In this document: one piece after another, positions 57,017-64,000 of the stretch
How positions within the stretch are numbered: position 1 is the first letter of the stretch
Layout of the letters: every line of letters starts with the position of its first letter
Source: 79-D21 sp964521575
GTDB lineage: Bacteria; Synergistota; Synergistia; Synergistales; 79-D21
NCBI GenBank assembly: GCA_964521575.1
Contig: CAZFSR010000003.1
Location: 140,629-204,628, forward strand
Direction of reading: 5' to 3'
Length of the DNA stretch: 64,000 nt
The notes under the pieces: generated by a model
Database searches by the model: none
The model's input: the letters and a program-made list of their open reading frames with translations, nothing else
Told to the model about the DNA's origin: nothing
Made by a program: the position numbers and the translations under genes

Positions 57017-57915
57017 GAAAGCCCCTTGCCGGACGTCTTTTCATACGCAGCACGGATAGCCGCCACCAGAAGGAGATTCTCGGCTTCCGAAAAGCCGTCA
57101 ACGGTACTCCCGCGTTTCTTTGTGGTCCCGTCGACCGCGCCGGAAAGAGCCATCTCCGCGAGCATGACGCTTTCCTCTTCCTCCGAGTGCCCCACCCATT
57201 TCCCGCTGATGCTGGACAAGAGGGCGGTTAGCGCATAGCATCCCCAGTTCGAAACATCCACGGGCAGGCAGAGGTCCGCCTCGACAGAACACAGGCAAGA
57301 CTCGAAGGCCGGGACGAGGTCCTTCAGGCTGGAGCCCAGGGAACCCATCCCCGCTTCGTTTCCGCCGTCCCCTACGGCGATGACCGGAATTCCCCTTTCC
57401 CGCGCAAGAAGGGCGGCCCGGTCCAGGGGCAAGGTCCAGCCCGAGATGTCTTCACCCCTCATGTTGTAGTAGAAGCCGTCCCCGGCCGCCCCCAGCCGCT
57501 CCACGTAGACGAGGCACCCCGGCCCAGTCTCCAGCACGGCTTCGGGGTCGGAAACCGCCGCAACGGGCGGCCCTTCGATCGCCCTGGAGGCCGACGCGAC
57601 AACGTCGAGGCAGAAAGGGTCGGTCACGATCCGACACGCCTTTCCAAGCCGCTGCAGGGCTCTTCCAAGAACAGCGCTTCCCGGCGGGCCATCCGTTTCG
57701 GCCCGCTTGGCTTCCGGCACGAGAAACCCCGTGACGACCACCACGGAGGCCGCTTTGCCAAGAAGGGTTGCGGCTTCCGAGAAAACCTCCGCCCGGCAGA
57801 GGCTAGGGGCCTTTCTTCCCGCTCGATCGGCCGCCACAATACCGCAGAGTTCTATCGCCAGGCTCTTCAGATACTCAGGATGTCGATCAGGGACATCAGT
57901 TCGGGATTCAGGCAT
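57013..57915 (-). CDS. DUF4392 family protein (glutamate cyclase-like)
   Basis: A 300-residue protein related to the DUF4392/D-glutamate cyclase C-terminal domain. Motifs: VVVTGFLVPEAKRAETDGPPGS, IVTDPFCLDVV, GDGGNEAGMGSL and VSNWGCYAL with a conserved GGNE metal-like segment. It is mostly alpha/beta with no membrane segment. A D-glutamate/5-oxoproline role is known for distant homologues; the substrate here is not assigned. The ATG at 57915 follows GGGAGGAG. Its start lies 49 nt inside pfkA, coupling the two. Confidence 0.82.
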   Translation of the reverse strand: MPESRTDVPDRHPEYLKSLAIELCGIVAADRAGRKAPSLCRAEVFSEAATLLGKAASVVVVTGFLVPEAKRAETDGPPGSAVLGRALQRLGKACRIVTDPFCLDVVASASRAIEGPPVAAVSDPEAVLETGPGCLVYVERLGAAGDGFYYNMRGEDISGWTLPLDRAALLARERGIPVIAVGDGGNEAGMGSLGSSLKDLVPAFESCLCSVEADLCLPVDVSNWGCYALTALLSSISGKWVGHSEEEESVMLAEMALSGAVDGTTKKRGSTVDGFSEAENLLLVAAIRAAYEKTSGKGLS

Positions 57916-58835
57916 TTCTTCTCCTCCCAGGCTGTCGGCAACGGGGCGGTCCGCATTTTCCCGCCGCAAACGCCCACCATCATGCCCCGCTCGCCCGAAG
58001 ACAGGGCCTGAACGGCACGAATGCCCATCCTTGAAGCAAGGACGGTATCGAAGGACGTCGGGCTTCCCCCCCTCAAAACGTGCCCCAGGACCGTCACACG
58101 TGCCTCGTAGCCGCCCGTGTCCATCAGGGCTTCCTTGAGGGATTGGGCCGGCATGACCCCCTCGGCAAGGATGATCATCGAATGGGTCTTACCTCGCTTT
58201 CTTGAATAGTGGAGTTTCTCGACAATCCGGCCCAGGCTGAAGGGGACCTCCGGAACGATCGCCACCTCAGCCCCGCTGGCCGCTCCCACTTCGAGTGCGA
58301 GAAACCCCGTGCGGCGACCCATGACCTCGACGATGAAAAGGCGATCGTGGCTCGATGCCGTGTCCCGGAGTTTCTGCACCGCTTCAAGTCCCGTGTTCAC
58401 GGCCGTGTCGAAGCCGATCGTCTCGTCGGTTCCCGCAATGTCGTTATCGATGGTCCCGGGAAGCCCGACGACCGGGAACCCCTTCCTGTGAAGCTCCCAG
58501 GCCCCCTTGTAGGAGCCTTCTCCCCCGATCACGACCAAGCCGTCGACACGGGCCTCCTCGAGCCGCCTCAGGGCTTCCTGCTGCCCTTCTTCCGTCTTGA
58601 AGCGCTCGCTCCGGGCCGTCCGGAGAAAGGTCCCTCCCCGGTGAATGATGCTCCCTACGCTTCCCTTTTCGAGAGGGATGAAATCGCCTTCCAGTAATCC
58701 TTCGTACCCTCTCTGGACCCCGATGACCTCCATCCCGCTATAGATGGCGGCCCGGGTCACCGCCCGTATGGCCGCGTTCATACCGGGAGAGTCACCCCCG
58801 CTTGTCAGTACCGCGATTTTCTTGAGGCCGGGCAC
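57867..58835 (-). CDS. pfkA: 6-phosphofructokinase
   Basis: A 322-residue ATP-dependent phosphofructokinase: IAVLTSGGDSPGMNAAIRAV at the N-terminus, VVIGGEGSYKGA, GLPGTIDNDIAGTDETIGFDTAV (catalytic Asp), MGRRTGFLAL and GHVLRGGSPTSFD near the effector region. The GGEGS motif differs from the usual GGDGS. The start is the GTG at 58835, with AAGGAGG 7 nt before. It overlaps the DUF4392 start, and the YrbL-like genes lie upstream on the same strand. Confidence 0.95.
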   Translation of the reverse strand: MPGLKKIAVLTSGGDSPGMNAAIRAVTRAAIYSGMEVIGVQRGYEGLLEGDFIPLEKGSVGSIIHRGGTFLRTARSERFKTEEGQQEALRRLEEARVDGLVVIGGEGSYKGAWELHRKGFPVVGLPGTIDNDIAGTDETIGFDTAVNTGLEAVQKLRDTASSHDRLFIVEVMGRRTGFLALEVGAASGAEVAIVPEVPFSLGRIVEKLHYSRKRGKTHSMIILAEGVMPAQSLKEALMDTGGYEARVTVLGHVLRGGSPTSFDTVLASRMGIRAVQALSSGERGMMVGVCGGKMRTAPLPTAWEEKKCLNPELMSLIDILSI

Positions 58836-58849
58836 AGGGAGCACCTCCT

Positions 58850-60631
58850 TTAGAAGAGATTCGAATCAACTCCTTCCGGCACAATTAAGGCATCCGCAGA
58901 TGCCCGTTGTTCTCTTCCTGACCACTCCGTCAAGATTCTCTTTATCAGGTTGCGCGCTTCCTTTTCCATCTTCCAAGCAGCCAAAGCGGGGAAAAACGAG
59001 GTCAGGGGCAGGTCGTTGTTCGGCCGTCCTTCACTTTTCCAGTCGATGGCGACAAGATGATCCGCACGCCGTTGATCGTCACACCGCACGTAAAGATTTC
59101 GCTCGTCCCAAATAAACAGGGAAAGACGTTTTCGCCTTAGGTCAGCAACAAAGCAGTCCACTAACTTTGCCAAAGAGCGGGCTTGTTCAGGAAAACTGCG
59201 CAAAAATACTCCCAACGGCTGCGCGTAGCTTCCATCCGAATTGCGGATCCGTTCGAAGACCAGCCCTGGCCCCAGGTTCGTCAGGACGATCCCGTAGCAC
59301 CTTGGCGCATAACGGTAAAACTCTTCCCCTAATTCCAGGGCTTTCGTCCGGTAGAAGTGCGCCTCCTCACGGTTCGACGAAAAATCCGCCAGCCAGGGCA
59401 TCAACGTCTTCTTCACCCGCTTGCGCGGGGTGTTGTGAAACCCCTCGTTCCACGGCTTGTCGACCTTGATGCACCGCGAAGGGTCTCCCGGATAGGCATA
59501 ACAGGAGCGGTTGTCACCCGTCCCCAGCAGTTGGTCAGGAGCCAACTGAAGGACGGTCTCTTCCTTGAACTTCAACGACGGGCGACCCCTCGTCAACTCG
59601 CCCCCGAACAGGTCCGAGAGTAGATGGCGCCAACCATACGCCGGGACGAACGCTTCCTCCCAGATCTTCAGCACTCGGCGGGAAAGCTGTTTCGCTTCCC
59701 TTTCCTTCCCCCGACTCCGGTACTCCGCTGCAAGACAGTCCAATGCCCCTGTCAAACCCGGATGGTTCGAACCTAGATGGAGCTCCTTCAAGAAGGTTTC
59801 CTTCAGCAATTTCTCCACGGGACTTTCCGTATTTTCGTCTCCGTCTTCGTGTCTGCTTTCCGAGATCCTGCAAAGCAACTTCAGCCAACGGCTTCCAGGA
59901 AAAGACGAAGAAAGTTTCCTTAGTACGTCCGGCCCCGGCGCCCATTGTTTCTCTCTCAAAACGGAGTCAAGGTTTTCCAGGGTGATTTCAACCTGCACAT
60001 TGTTCTCACGGGCAAGACGCCGCAGAATCTTTTGGTAAGGATGCTCGGGGCTCGTTGCATTTTCGAAGAAGACCGATCCCCGGTAGGGAAGCCCTGATTT
60101 TTCATGCTTATGGTAAACGGCATGGTAGGAGAGAGAAAGGAAATACCTCATGGAGTCCGGCCTGAATGCTCCTGCTTTCCCGGCGACCCTGTTTTTCAGG
60201 ATTTCCTGAGATACAACAGGTGGGTAGTAGAAAACTCCGTTGTAATTGCACCTCCCGTCATCCGTATAGAGATCCACCTGGATGCCATCCCTGAAAGGCC
60301 AAAAAAGATCCCTTACCTTTCCAAGGTCTACACCCTTCAGAAGCAGGTCTATATCTTCACCAGGTACGATCCAGGGTAATTCTTCGAACCAACGAAGAAC
60401 CACGTACTGCACTTCACGACGGTTCAATTCCTCGAAGAACGCTTCCAGCGAGAATTTCGGTTTGATGTAGCGTTTCACTCGCGTATCCAGAAAATACTTT
60501 CCGACAAAAGGCAAGAAGGCAAAAATCGGGCGTAGCTTTTCACAAAATTCCCAGGTTCCTAACAACCAGGAATTTCCCTTTTCCGAGAACCTTTTATTGT
60601 GTCGCACGCTGAGTTTCCTTTCCATTTGCAT
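58850..60631 (-). CDS. Nucleotidyltransferase-like, TPR and YrbL-like kinase-fold fusion protein
   Basis: A 593-residue cytoplasmic protein. Residues about 60-240 look like a nucleotidyltransferase-fold domain: VVLRWFEELP, then GEDIDLLLKG (91-100) as in PExDIDLL proteins. Residues 283-328 form a TPR of kinesin-light-chain type (HPGLTGALDCLAAEYRSRGK). Residues 365-560 are YrbL/PhoP_reg-like: GTGDNRSCYAYPGDP with Lys389 in RCIKVDKP, a GIVLTNLGPGLVFERI hinge and a late VAIDWKSEG. Catalysis is unproven. The ATG has AGGAG 8 nt upstream. Residues 287-472 are encoded by a 556-bp exact duplicate of the neighbour. Confidence 0.72.
   Translation of the reverse strand: MQMERKLSVRHNKRFSEKGNSWLLGTWEFCEKLRPIFAFLPFVGKYFLDTRVKRYIKPKFSLEAFFEELNRREVQYVVLRWFEELPWIVPGEDIDLLLKGVDLGKVRDLFWPFRDGIQVDLYTDDGRCNYNGVFYYPPVVSQEILKNRVAGKAGAFRPDSMRYFLSLSYHAVYHKHEKSGLPYRGSVFFENATSPEHPYQKILRRLARENNVQVEITLENLDSVLREKQWAPGPDVLRKLSSSFPGSRWLKLLCRISESRHEDGDENTESPVEKLLKETFLKELHLGSNHPGLTGALDCLAAEYRSRGKEREAKQLSRRVLKIWEEAFVPAYGWRHLLSDLFGGELTRGRPSLKFKEETVLQLAPDQLLGTGDNRSCYAYPGDPSRCIKVDKPWNEGFHNTPRKRVKKTLMPWLADFSSNREEAHFYRTKALELGEEFYRYAPRCYGIVLTNLGPGLVFERIRNSDGSYAQPLGVFLRSFPEQARSLAKLVDCFVADLRRKRLSLFIWDERNLYVRCDDQRRADHLVAIDWKSEGRPNNDLPLTSFFPALAAWKMEKEARNLIKRILTEWSGREQRASADALIVPEGVDSNLF
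59218..59773. repeat. 556-bp exact direct repeat, copy 1
   Basis: The 556 nt here are identical, base for base, to 60926-61481 (offset 1708). The repeat codes for the TPR plus the N-lobe of the YrbL-like domain in both genes and lies in the same reading frame. Just beyond 59773 three mismatches occur within about 10 nt, then similarity is lost; before 59218 only scattered similarity remains. Confidence 0.97.
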
Positions 60632-61544
60632 CTTTTATTCTCCTGATCCATATTCCCAATTCCTTAAATTTACGAATAAATCTCTCTCTTTCTATCGACT
60701 TAAAAATCTTCTGAATCGGTAAATCGCTGTTTGTTCGCCCTTCGGTTTTCCAATCAATGACGAAAAGTCTTGTAGGGAACGAATCCTTCAATTGAATAAG
60801 GAAATTATCAGGGTTCGCTGTAAAAAGATACAGCTCCTTTTCGATTAAAAACGTAAAAAGATCGTCCACAAGCCCAAACAAAAACTCGAAGCTTTCCGGA
60901 TGTTCCTTCGCATAATTGTCCAAACGCTGCGCGTAGCTTCCATCCGAATTGCGGATCCGTTCGAAGACCAGCCCTGGCCCCAGGTTCGTCAGGACGATCC
61001 CGTAGCACCTTGGCGCATAACGGTAAAACTCTTCCCCTAATTCCAGGGCTTTCGTCCGGTAGAAGTGCGCCTCCTCACGGTTCGACGAAAAATCCGCCAG
61101 CCAGGGCATCAACGTCTTCTTCACCCGCTTGCGCGGGGTGTTGTGAAACCCCTCGTTCCACGGCTTGTCGACCTTGATGCACCGCGAAGGGTCTCCCGGA
61201 TAGGCATAACAGGAGCGGTTGTCACCCGTCCCCAGCAGTTGGTCAGGAGCCAACTGAAGGACGGTCTCTTCCTTGAACTTCAACGACGGGCGACCCCTCG
61301 TCAACTCGCCCCCGAACAGGTCCGAGAGTAGATGGCGCCAACCATACGCCGGGACGAACGCTTCCTCCCAGATCTTCAGCACTCGGCGGGAAAGCTGTTT
61401 CGCTTCCCTTTCCTTCCCCCGACTCCGGTACTCCGCTGCAAGACAGTCCAATGCCCCTGTCAAACCCGGATGGTTCGAACCCAAATGAAGCTCGAGAGAG
61501 CGAAGTTGCTGTTTTTGGTCTTCAATCAATGACGTTTGACACAA
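60594..61544 (-). CDS. TPR and YrbL-like kinase-fold protein, short paralogue
   Basis: A frame of up to 316 residues with TPR (about 18-65) and YrbL-like domain (100-300): GTGDNRSCYAYPGDP, GIVLTNLGPGLVFERI, then a diverged C-lobe with YLFTANPDNFLIQ and VIDWKTEG. It lacks the nucleotidyltransferase-like N-terminus. The start is doubtful. The only codon near 61544 is TTG with no good ribosome-binding site (AAAGGAG is about 19 nt away), so it may be 5'-truncated, a cassette, or poorly translated. Its 3' end overlaps the full-length gene by 38 nt. The C-terminal part is noticeably A/T-richer than the shared core. Confidence 0.65.
   Translation of the reverse strand: MCQTSLIEDQKQQLRSLELHLGSNHPGLTGALDCLAAEYRSRGKEREAKQLSRRVLKIWEEAFVPAYGWRHLLSDLFGGELTRGRPSLKFKEETVLQLAPDQLLGTGDNRSCYAYPGDPSRCIKVDKPWNEGFHNTPRKRVKKTLMPWLADFSSNREEAHFYRTKALELGEEFYRYAPRCYGIVLTNLGPGLVFERIRNSDGSYAQRLDNYAKEHPESFEFLFGLVDDLFTFLIEKELYLFTANPDNFLIQLKDSFPTRLFVIDWKTEGRTNSDLPIQKIFKSIERERFIRKFKELGIWIRRIKDANGKETQRATQ
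60926..61481. repeat. 556-bp exact direct repeat, copy 2
   Basis: Identical to 59218-59773 with no mismatch in 556 nt. The flanks on both sides differ strongly although the C-terminal protein regions remain distantly homologous (IDWKSEGRPNNDLP versus IDWKTEGRTNSDLP). Confidence 0.97.
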
Positions 61545-61615
61545 ACGGTTCGTTTCCGTTCCGCTCCTTTCTCTTTCAATCCAAGCGGTTTCTTAGAGGG
61601 AAAGCCCTCTTCACA

Positions 61616-61651
61616 CAAAAAGTGGGGCGCTTTTAAAGCGCCCCACTTTGG
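61616..61651 (-). terminator. Terminator after the secreted coiled-coil gene
   Basis: On the minus strand AAAGTGGGGCGCTTT and AAAGCGCCCCACTTT pair as a perfect 15-bp stem with a minimal loop, then TTTTGTG. Located 7 nt after the stop at 61659. Confidence 0.93.
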
Positions 61652-61658
61652 AATAAGC

Positions 61659-62405
61659 CTACTGCTTCTGCAGTTCGGTCATCCGCGCCTGGATCTTCTC
61701 GATCTCGAGTCGCAGCTGCTCGAGCTTGCCTTCCAGGTCCTTCTTCTCGCCGTTCAGTTTCTCCAGCCGCCGGATCAGCCGGTCCATCTCCAGCTTTGCC
61801 CCGGCTTTGCCGGCAAAGAGCTTTTCCGGGTTGTCGTTGGCGACATCCCAGATGAACTCCGCGGTTTTCGCACGCATCGTCATGCTGATCGAGCCGCTGA
61901 TTTCCAATTTTACGGACTTTGCGCCTTTCAGGAGATCCTTCCCCGTTTTCTCGTCGTACCTCGGGAAATAGACCAACCCTTCGATCTTGTCCATGACCCG
62001 CATATTCAGGCGCGGGTCATAATCCTTCGGTTCGTAGCGCTTCCCTCCGATCCAGAGCCAGACTTGCTTCCCGAAAGGGGCCATGTGCAGGGCGGCGCCG
62101 CGGTTGTCGAAAGCCAGCCTGACCGGGATCGTGTCTTCCATGTTGAGGGTCTTCAGGAACTGGTACTTGTAGCGTTCGAGTTCATCCGCCGTCCAGAGGT
62201 TCCGGTCGGCTTCCTGCTGGATCGTTGCTTCGATGAACTCCGCGGAATAATAGGTCGCGGTAATGGAAAGGGAATCCCCGCGGTCCGCGAAATCCTTGCT
62301 TTTCGACCAGCGGCCCAGCACCGAATCGTAGGAAACCGCCCAGGCCGCAGCCGAAGCGAGAATAGCCAGGAGAGCCGCGAACACCGGGATCCAGGTTTTG
62401 CGCAT
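61659..62405 (-). CDS. Secreted hypothetical protein with C-terminal coiled coil
   Basis: A 248-residue protein, unrecognised. A signal peptide lies at about 4-24 (WIPVFAALLAILASAAAWA). The middle (30-190) is beta-rich with GGKRYEPKDYDPRLNMRVMDK and aromatic strands; residues about 195-248 are a coiled coil (RLIRRLEKLNGEKKDLEGKL). The coiled coil could span the periplasm or pair with the SLH porin. The ATG at 62405 follows GGAGTG. It lies directly after the porin gene and its terminator; co-expression by read-through is possible. Confidence 0.78.
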   Translation of the reverse strand: MRKTWIPVFAALLAILASAAAWAVSYDSVLGRWSKSKDFADRGDSLSITATYYSAEFIEATIQQEADRNLWTADELERYKYQFLKTLNMEDTIPVRLAFDNRGAALHMAPFGKQVWLWIGGKRYEPKDYDPRLNMRVMDKIEGLVYFPRYDEKTGKDLLKGAKSVKLEISGSISMTMRAKTAEFIWDVANDNPEKLFAGKAGAKLEMDRLIRRLEKLNGEKKDLEGKLEQLRLEIEKIQARMTELQKQ

Positions 62406-62429
62406 GCACCGATCACTCCAGTCGTGAAA

Positions 62430-62465
62430 ATAAAAAAATGGGGCGGGAGCAAGCTCCCGCCCCAA
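62430..62465 (-). terminator. Terminator after the SLH porin gene
   Basis: On the minus strand GGGGCGGGAGC and GCTCCCGCCCC form an 11-bp perfect stem around a 2-4 nt loop, followed by ATTTTTTTATTTT. It starts about 16 nt after the stop at 62481. Confidence 0.95.
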
Positions 62466-62480
62466 GTCTAGCACATTTTC

Positions 62481-64000
62481 CTAGAAGTTGACCGTGGTGC
62501 GGAACCACACCATGTTATCGTCCCATCCCACTGCGTCGATGGCATCGCAATCGATCTTGTCGTAGCCGACCTCGAACCACAGATTCGGAGTGTAGTTGTA
62601 GCGGACGCTGGCGGTGTAGCCGCTGTAGTCGACGAAGCTCGTGTCATAACCTTCGAAATTGTCGACATCCACGTTGATGTACCGGAGATAGGTCCACCAC
62701 TGGTCGTTCCACTTCTGCTTCGCGACGATGTTCAGGACGGTCGAGTCAAGAAGGGCCGCTCCCACGCCGACGCCCGCATAAGAAGGCGCTCCGAAGATGC
62801 TGGCCTGCAGGGCCCAGGCGTAAGGATCCGCGTTCATGAACATGAAGTTCTGGTCGATCTGGGCGTACTCGATCCACAGGTCGGTGAACTTCAGGGCGTC
62901 CTGCTTCACTTCGATGATCGCCTTCCAGGCGGACGGCGAATCGTCGGCGAGACCGACGAGGTCGTCGAGATCCTGGACAAAGTACTGGCCCTTGAAGGCG
63001 ATGTTCTCGTTGAAGTTCACGATCAGGTCGCCCCACAGGGTCGCTACGTCGATCCCGCTAAGGTTGATCGTTCCATCCCCGGGAATCGGGAACGTATGCG
63101 GGAAACTCTGGTAGAAATCGTTCTTCACGTAATTAGCGGCCATGTGGAAATTCTCGTTGAAGTCGAAGGCCAGCCGCGCACCGTAGAGATACCGGTCGCT
63201 CGTGATCCCGGCGTGGGAAGAAACCGGGAAGTCCCCCGTCGTGATATCGACATCTTCGTCGTGGGCGACGAACATCTCGAAGCTGCCCATGGAGAAGGGC
63301 TTCTTGAACCACACGGCCGTGGCGAGCGGGTCGTAGTCGGTGACGTAGGCGTCGTTCATCATGTAGCCGGCGAAGTCCGCGGCGTAGAAGTCGCCTTCCC
63401 AGTCAAGCGGGAAGCGGCCGATCTGGGCAGTGATGTCCCAGGGGAACTGGATCGTCGCGTAGGCCCGGACCACGTCGAGGGATTTGCCGCCGCCGCCCTG
63501 CAGACGGACGTTCAGCGTCACCTTGTCGTCGACGTACTTCACGATGTTCCAGCGGAAACGGTCGACGCTCCAGTTGGAATCCTGGTCGACGCCCCAGGCG
63601 TTGGAGGAGCCGTCCGGGGTTACGGCATCGCTGTCGCTGGACCACTTGGCGGTGAAGCGGAAGTTCCCGCTGAACTTCCAGCCGCCGATCCTCTCCTCGA
63701 GAACGGCAACCCGGGCATCCAGCTTGTCAACCTTCACGCCCAGCGCGTCCAGCTCGCTCTTGAACTCCACGACGAGCTTCTTCAGCATCTCCAGGTCCTG
63801 CTTGCTGGCCTTGTTCATGTCGACGTTGGCCAGGGCGCGGGCCACGACGGCTGCCAGTTCGTAACGGGTGGCCGCCTGGCCGCCCTTGTACGCGCCGTCG
63901 GGATAACCGACGACGATCCCGTTGGCGGCAAGCTGCGCAACGGCATCATAGGCCCAGTGGTTCATGGGCACGTCGGCGAACGGGTTCGCGGCGAACGCCG
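62481..64000 (-). CDS. SLH-domain outer-membrane porin, N-terminus outside window
   Basis: A major surface protein that runs past the right edge, with more than 505 visible residues. The visible N-terminal part is one SLH domain: ANPFADVPMNHWAYDAVAQL, then GIVVGYPDGAYKGGQAATRYEL (tRxE motif). A coiled-coil spacer follows (LEMLKKLVVEFKSELDALGV, KLDARVAVLEERIG). The rest is a beta barrel of about 16 aromatic-rich strands ending WFRTTVNF, the terminal Phe typical of porins. SLH binds peptidoglycan-linked polymer while the barrel sits in the outer membrane, as in Synergistota and Negativicutes. The signal peptide is off-window. Confidence 0.9.
   Translation of the reverse strand, partial: AFAANPFADVPMNHWAYDAVAQLAANGIVVGYPDGAYKGGQAATRYELAAVVARALANVDMNKASKQDLEMLKKLVVEFKSELDALGVKVDKLDARVAVLEERIGGWKFSGNFRFTAKWSSDSDAVTPDGSSNAWGVDQDSNWSVDRFRWNIVKYVDDKVTLNVRLQGGGGKSLDVVRAYATIQFPWDITAQIGRFPLDWEGDFYAADFAGYMMNDAYVTDYDPLATAVWFKKPFSMGSFEMFVAHDEDVDITTGDFPVSSHAGITSDRYLYGARLAFDFNENFHMAANYVKNDFYQSFPHTFPIPGDGTINLSGIDVATLWGDLIVNFNENIAFKGQYFVQDLDDLVGLADDSPSAWKAIIEVKQDALKFTDLWIEYAQIDQNFMFMNADPYAWALQASIFGAPSYAGVGVGAALLDSTVLNIVAKQKWNDQWWTYLRYINVDVDNFEGYDTSFVDYSGYTASVRYNYTPNLWFEVGYDKIDCDAIDAVGWDDNMVWFRTTVNF

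Noticed and set aside
58850..61544. A mobile element or transposon as the cause of the 556-bp repeat.
   Set aside because: No transposase, terminal inverted repeats or target duplications are seen, and the repeat ends inside coding sequence in frame. Homologous recombination or conversion fits better.
1..64000. CRISPR arrays, rRNA operons and integrated phage.
   Set aside because: No spaced short repeats, no rRNA sequences, and no integrase, capsid or terminase genes were seen anywhere in the window.

Overview
This window is a densely packed, roughly 57-60% GC bacterial chromosome segment. It most resembles a member of Synergistota: an anaerobic, amino-acid-fermenting diderm. This assignment is inferred from gene content, not from a search. 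The signs of an outer membrane are LptC- and LptD-like proteins and a porin carrying an S-layer-homology (SLH) domain. The ctsR-mcsA-mcsB-clpC operon and the T-box leader are more typical of Firmicutes-like regulation. Amino-acid metabolism shows as lysine 2,3-aminomutase beside a saccharopine-dehydrogenase-like enzyme, two NhaC antiporters, an ADP-forming acyl-CoA ligase and an asparaginase. GTG and TTG starts are common. There is no rRNA, CRISPR array, prophage or transposase.

Layout. 1-6.1 kb (minus): partial maf, a DUF4321 protein, uppP, a Na/Pi cotransporter, RNase J and a class II aldolase. 6.2-8.0 kb: tRNA-Gln, tRNA-Glu, a cold-shock protein, rlmN and tRNA-Ala. 8.1-10.7 kb: a secreted SPOR/phosphodiester-glycosidase protein and an MscS channel, tail to tail. 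10.7-17.4 kb: kamA and a saccharopine-dehydrogenase-like gene diverge from nhaC; a second nhaC converges on the first across a 58-bp perfect palindrome. 17.4-25.6 kb (minus): a secreted PpiC foldase, the ctsR-mcsA-mcsB-clpC operon with a visible CtsR-box promoter, plsY and the ADP-forming ligase. 25.7-30.3 kb (minus): tRNA-Leu, then the translation/secretion operon ylxM-ffh-rpsP-khpA-rimM-trmD-rplS behind a consensus sigma-70 promoter. TrmD carries a second methyltransferase-like domain.

30.4-40.9 kb is mixed: a His-rich small protein, a LUD protein, asparaginase, a TauE permease, a PPC-domain protein, YbaK, lytic transglycosylase, an MntR/DtxR regulator, CitG, an XRE-ImmA pair coupled to a radical SAM gene, and an RpiR regulator. 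40.9-45.4 kb (minus): thrC-thrB-lysC-asd, four genes with 4-nt overlaps, behind a T-box leader with a Thr (ACC) specifier; greA diverges from it. 46-57 kb (minus): cell-envelope and housekeeping genes (lptC, lptD, ddl, two unknown secreted proteins, pyrG, a LysM/M23 peptidase, rho, transaldolase, an unknown membrane-anchored protein), then an ECF S component on the plus strand. 57-58.8 kb: a DUF4392 protein and pfkA.

58.8-61.5 kb is the most unusual part. Two tandem genes encode TPR plus YrbL-like kinase-fold proteins and share a 556-bp exactly identical core inside clearly diverged flanks. Only the downstream copy has an N-terminal nucleotidyltransferase-like domain. The pattern looks like recent gene conversion or cassette exchange. 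61.6-64 kb: a secreted coiled-coil protein and the SLH-domain porin, cut by the window edge.

The genes combine cell-envelope building (uppP, ddl, lptC/D, slt, M23, SLH porin), protein quality control (clpC operon, ppiC), translation (ffh operon, tRNAs, greA, rlmN), regulated threonine/lysine-family synthesis, and amino-acid and acyl-CoA energy metabolism.
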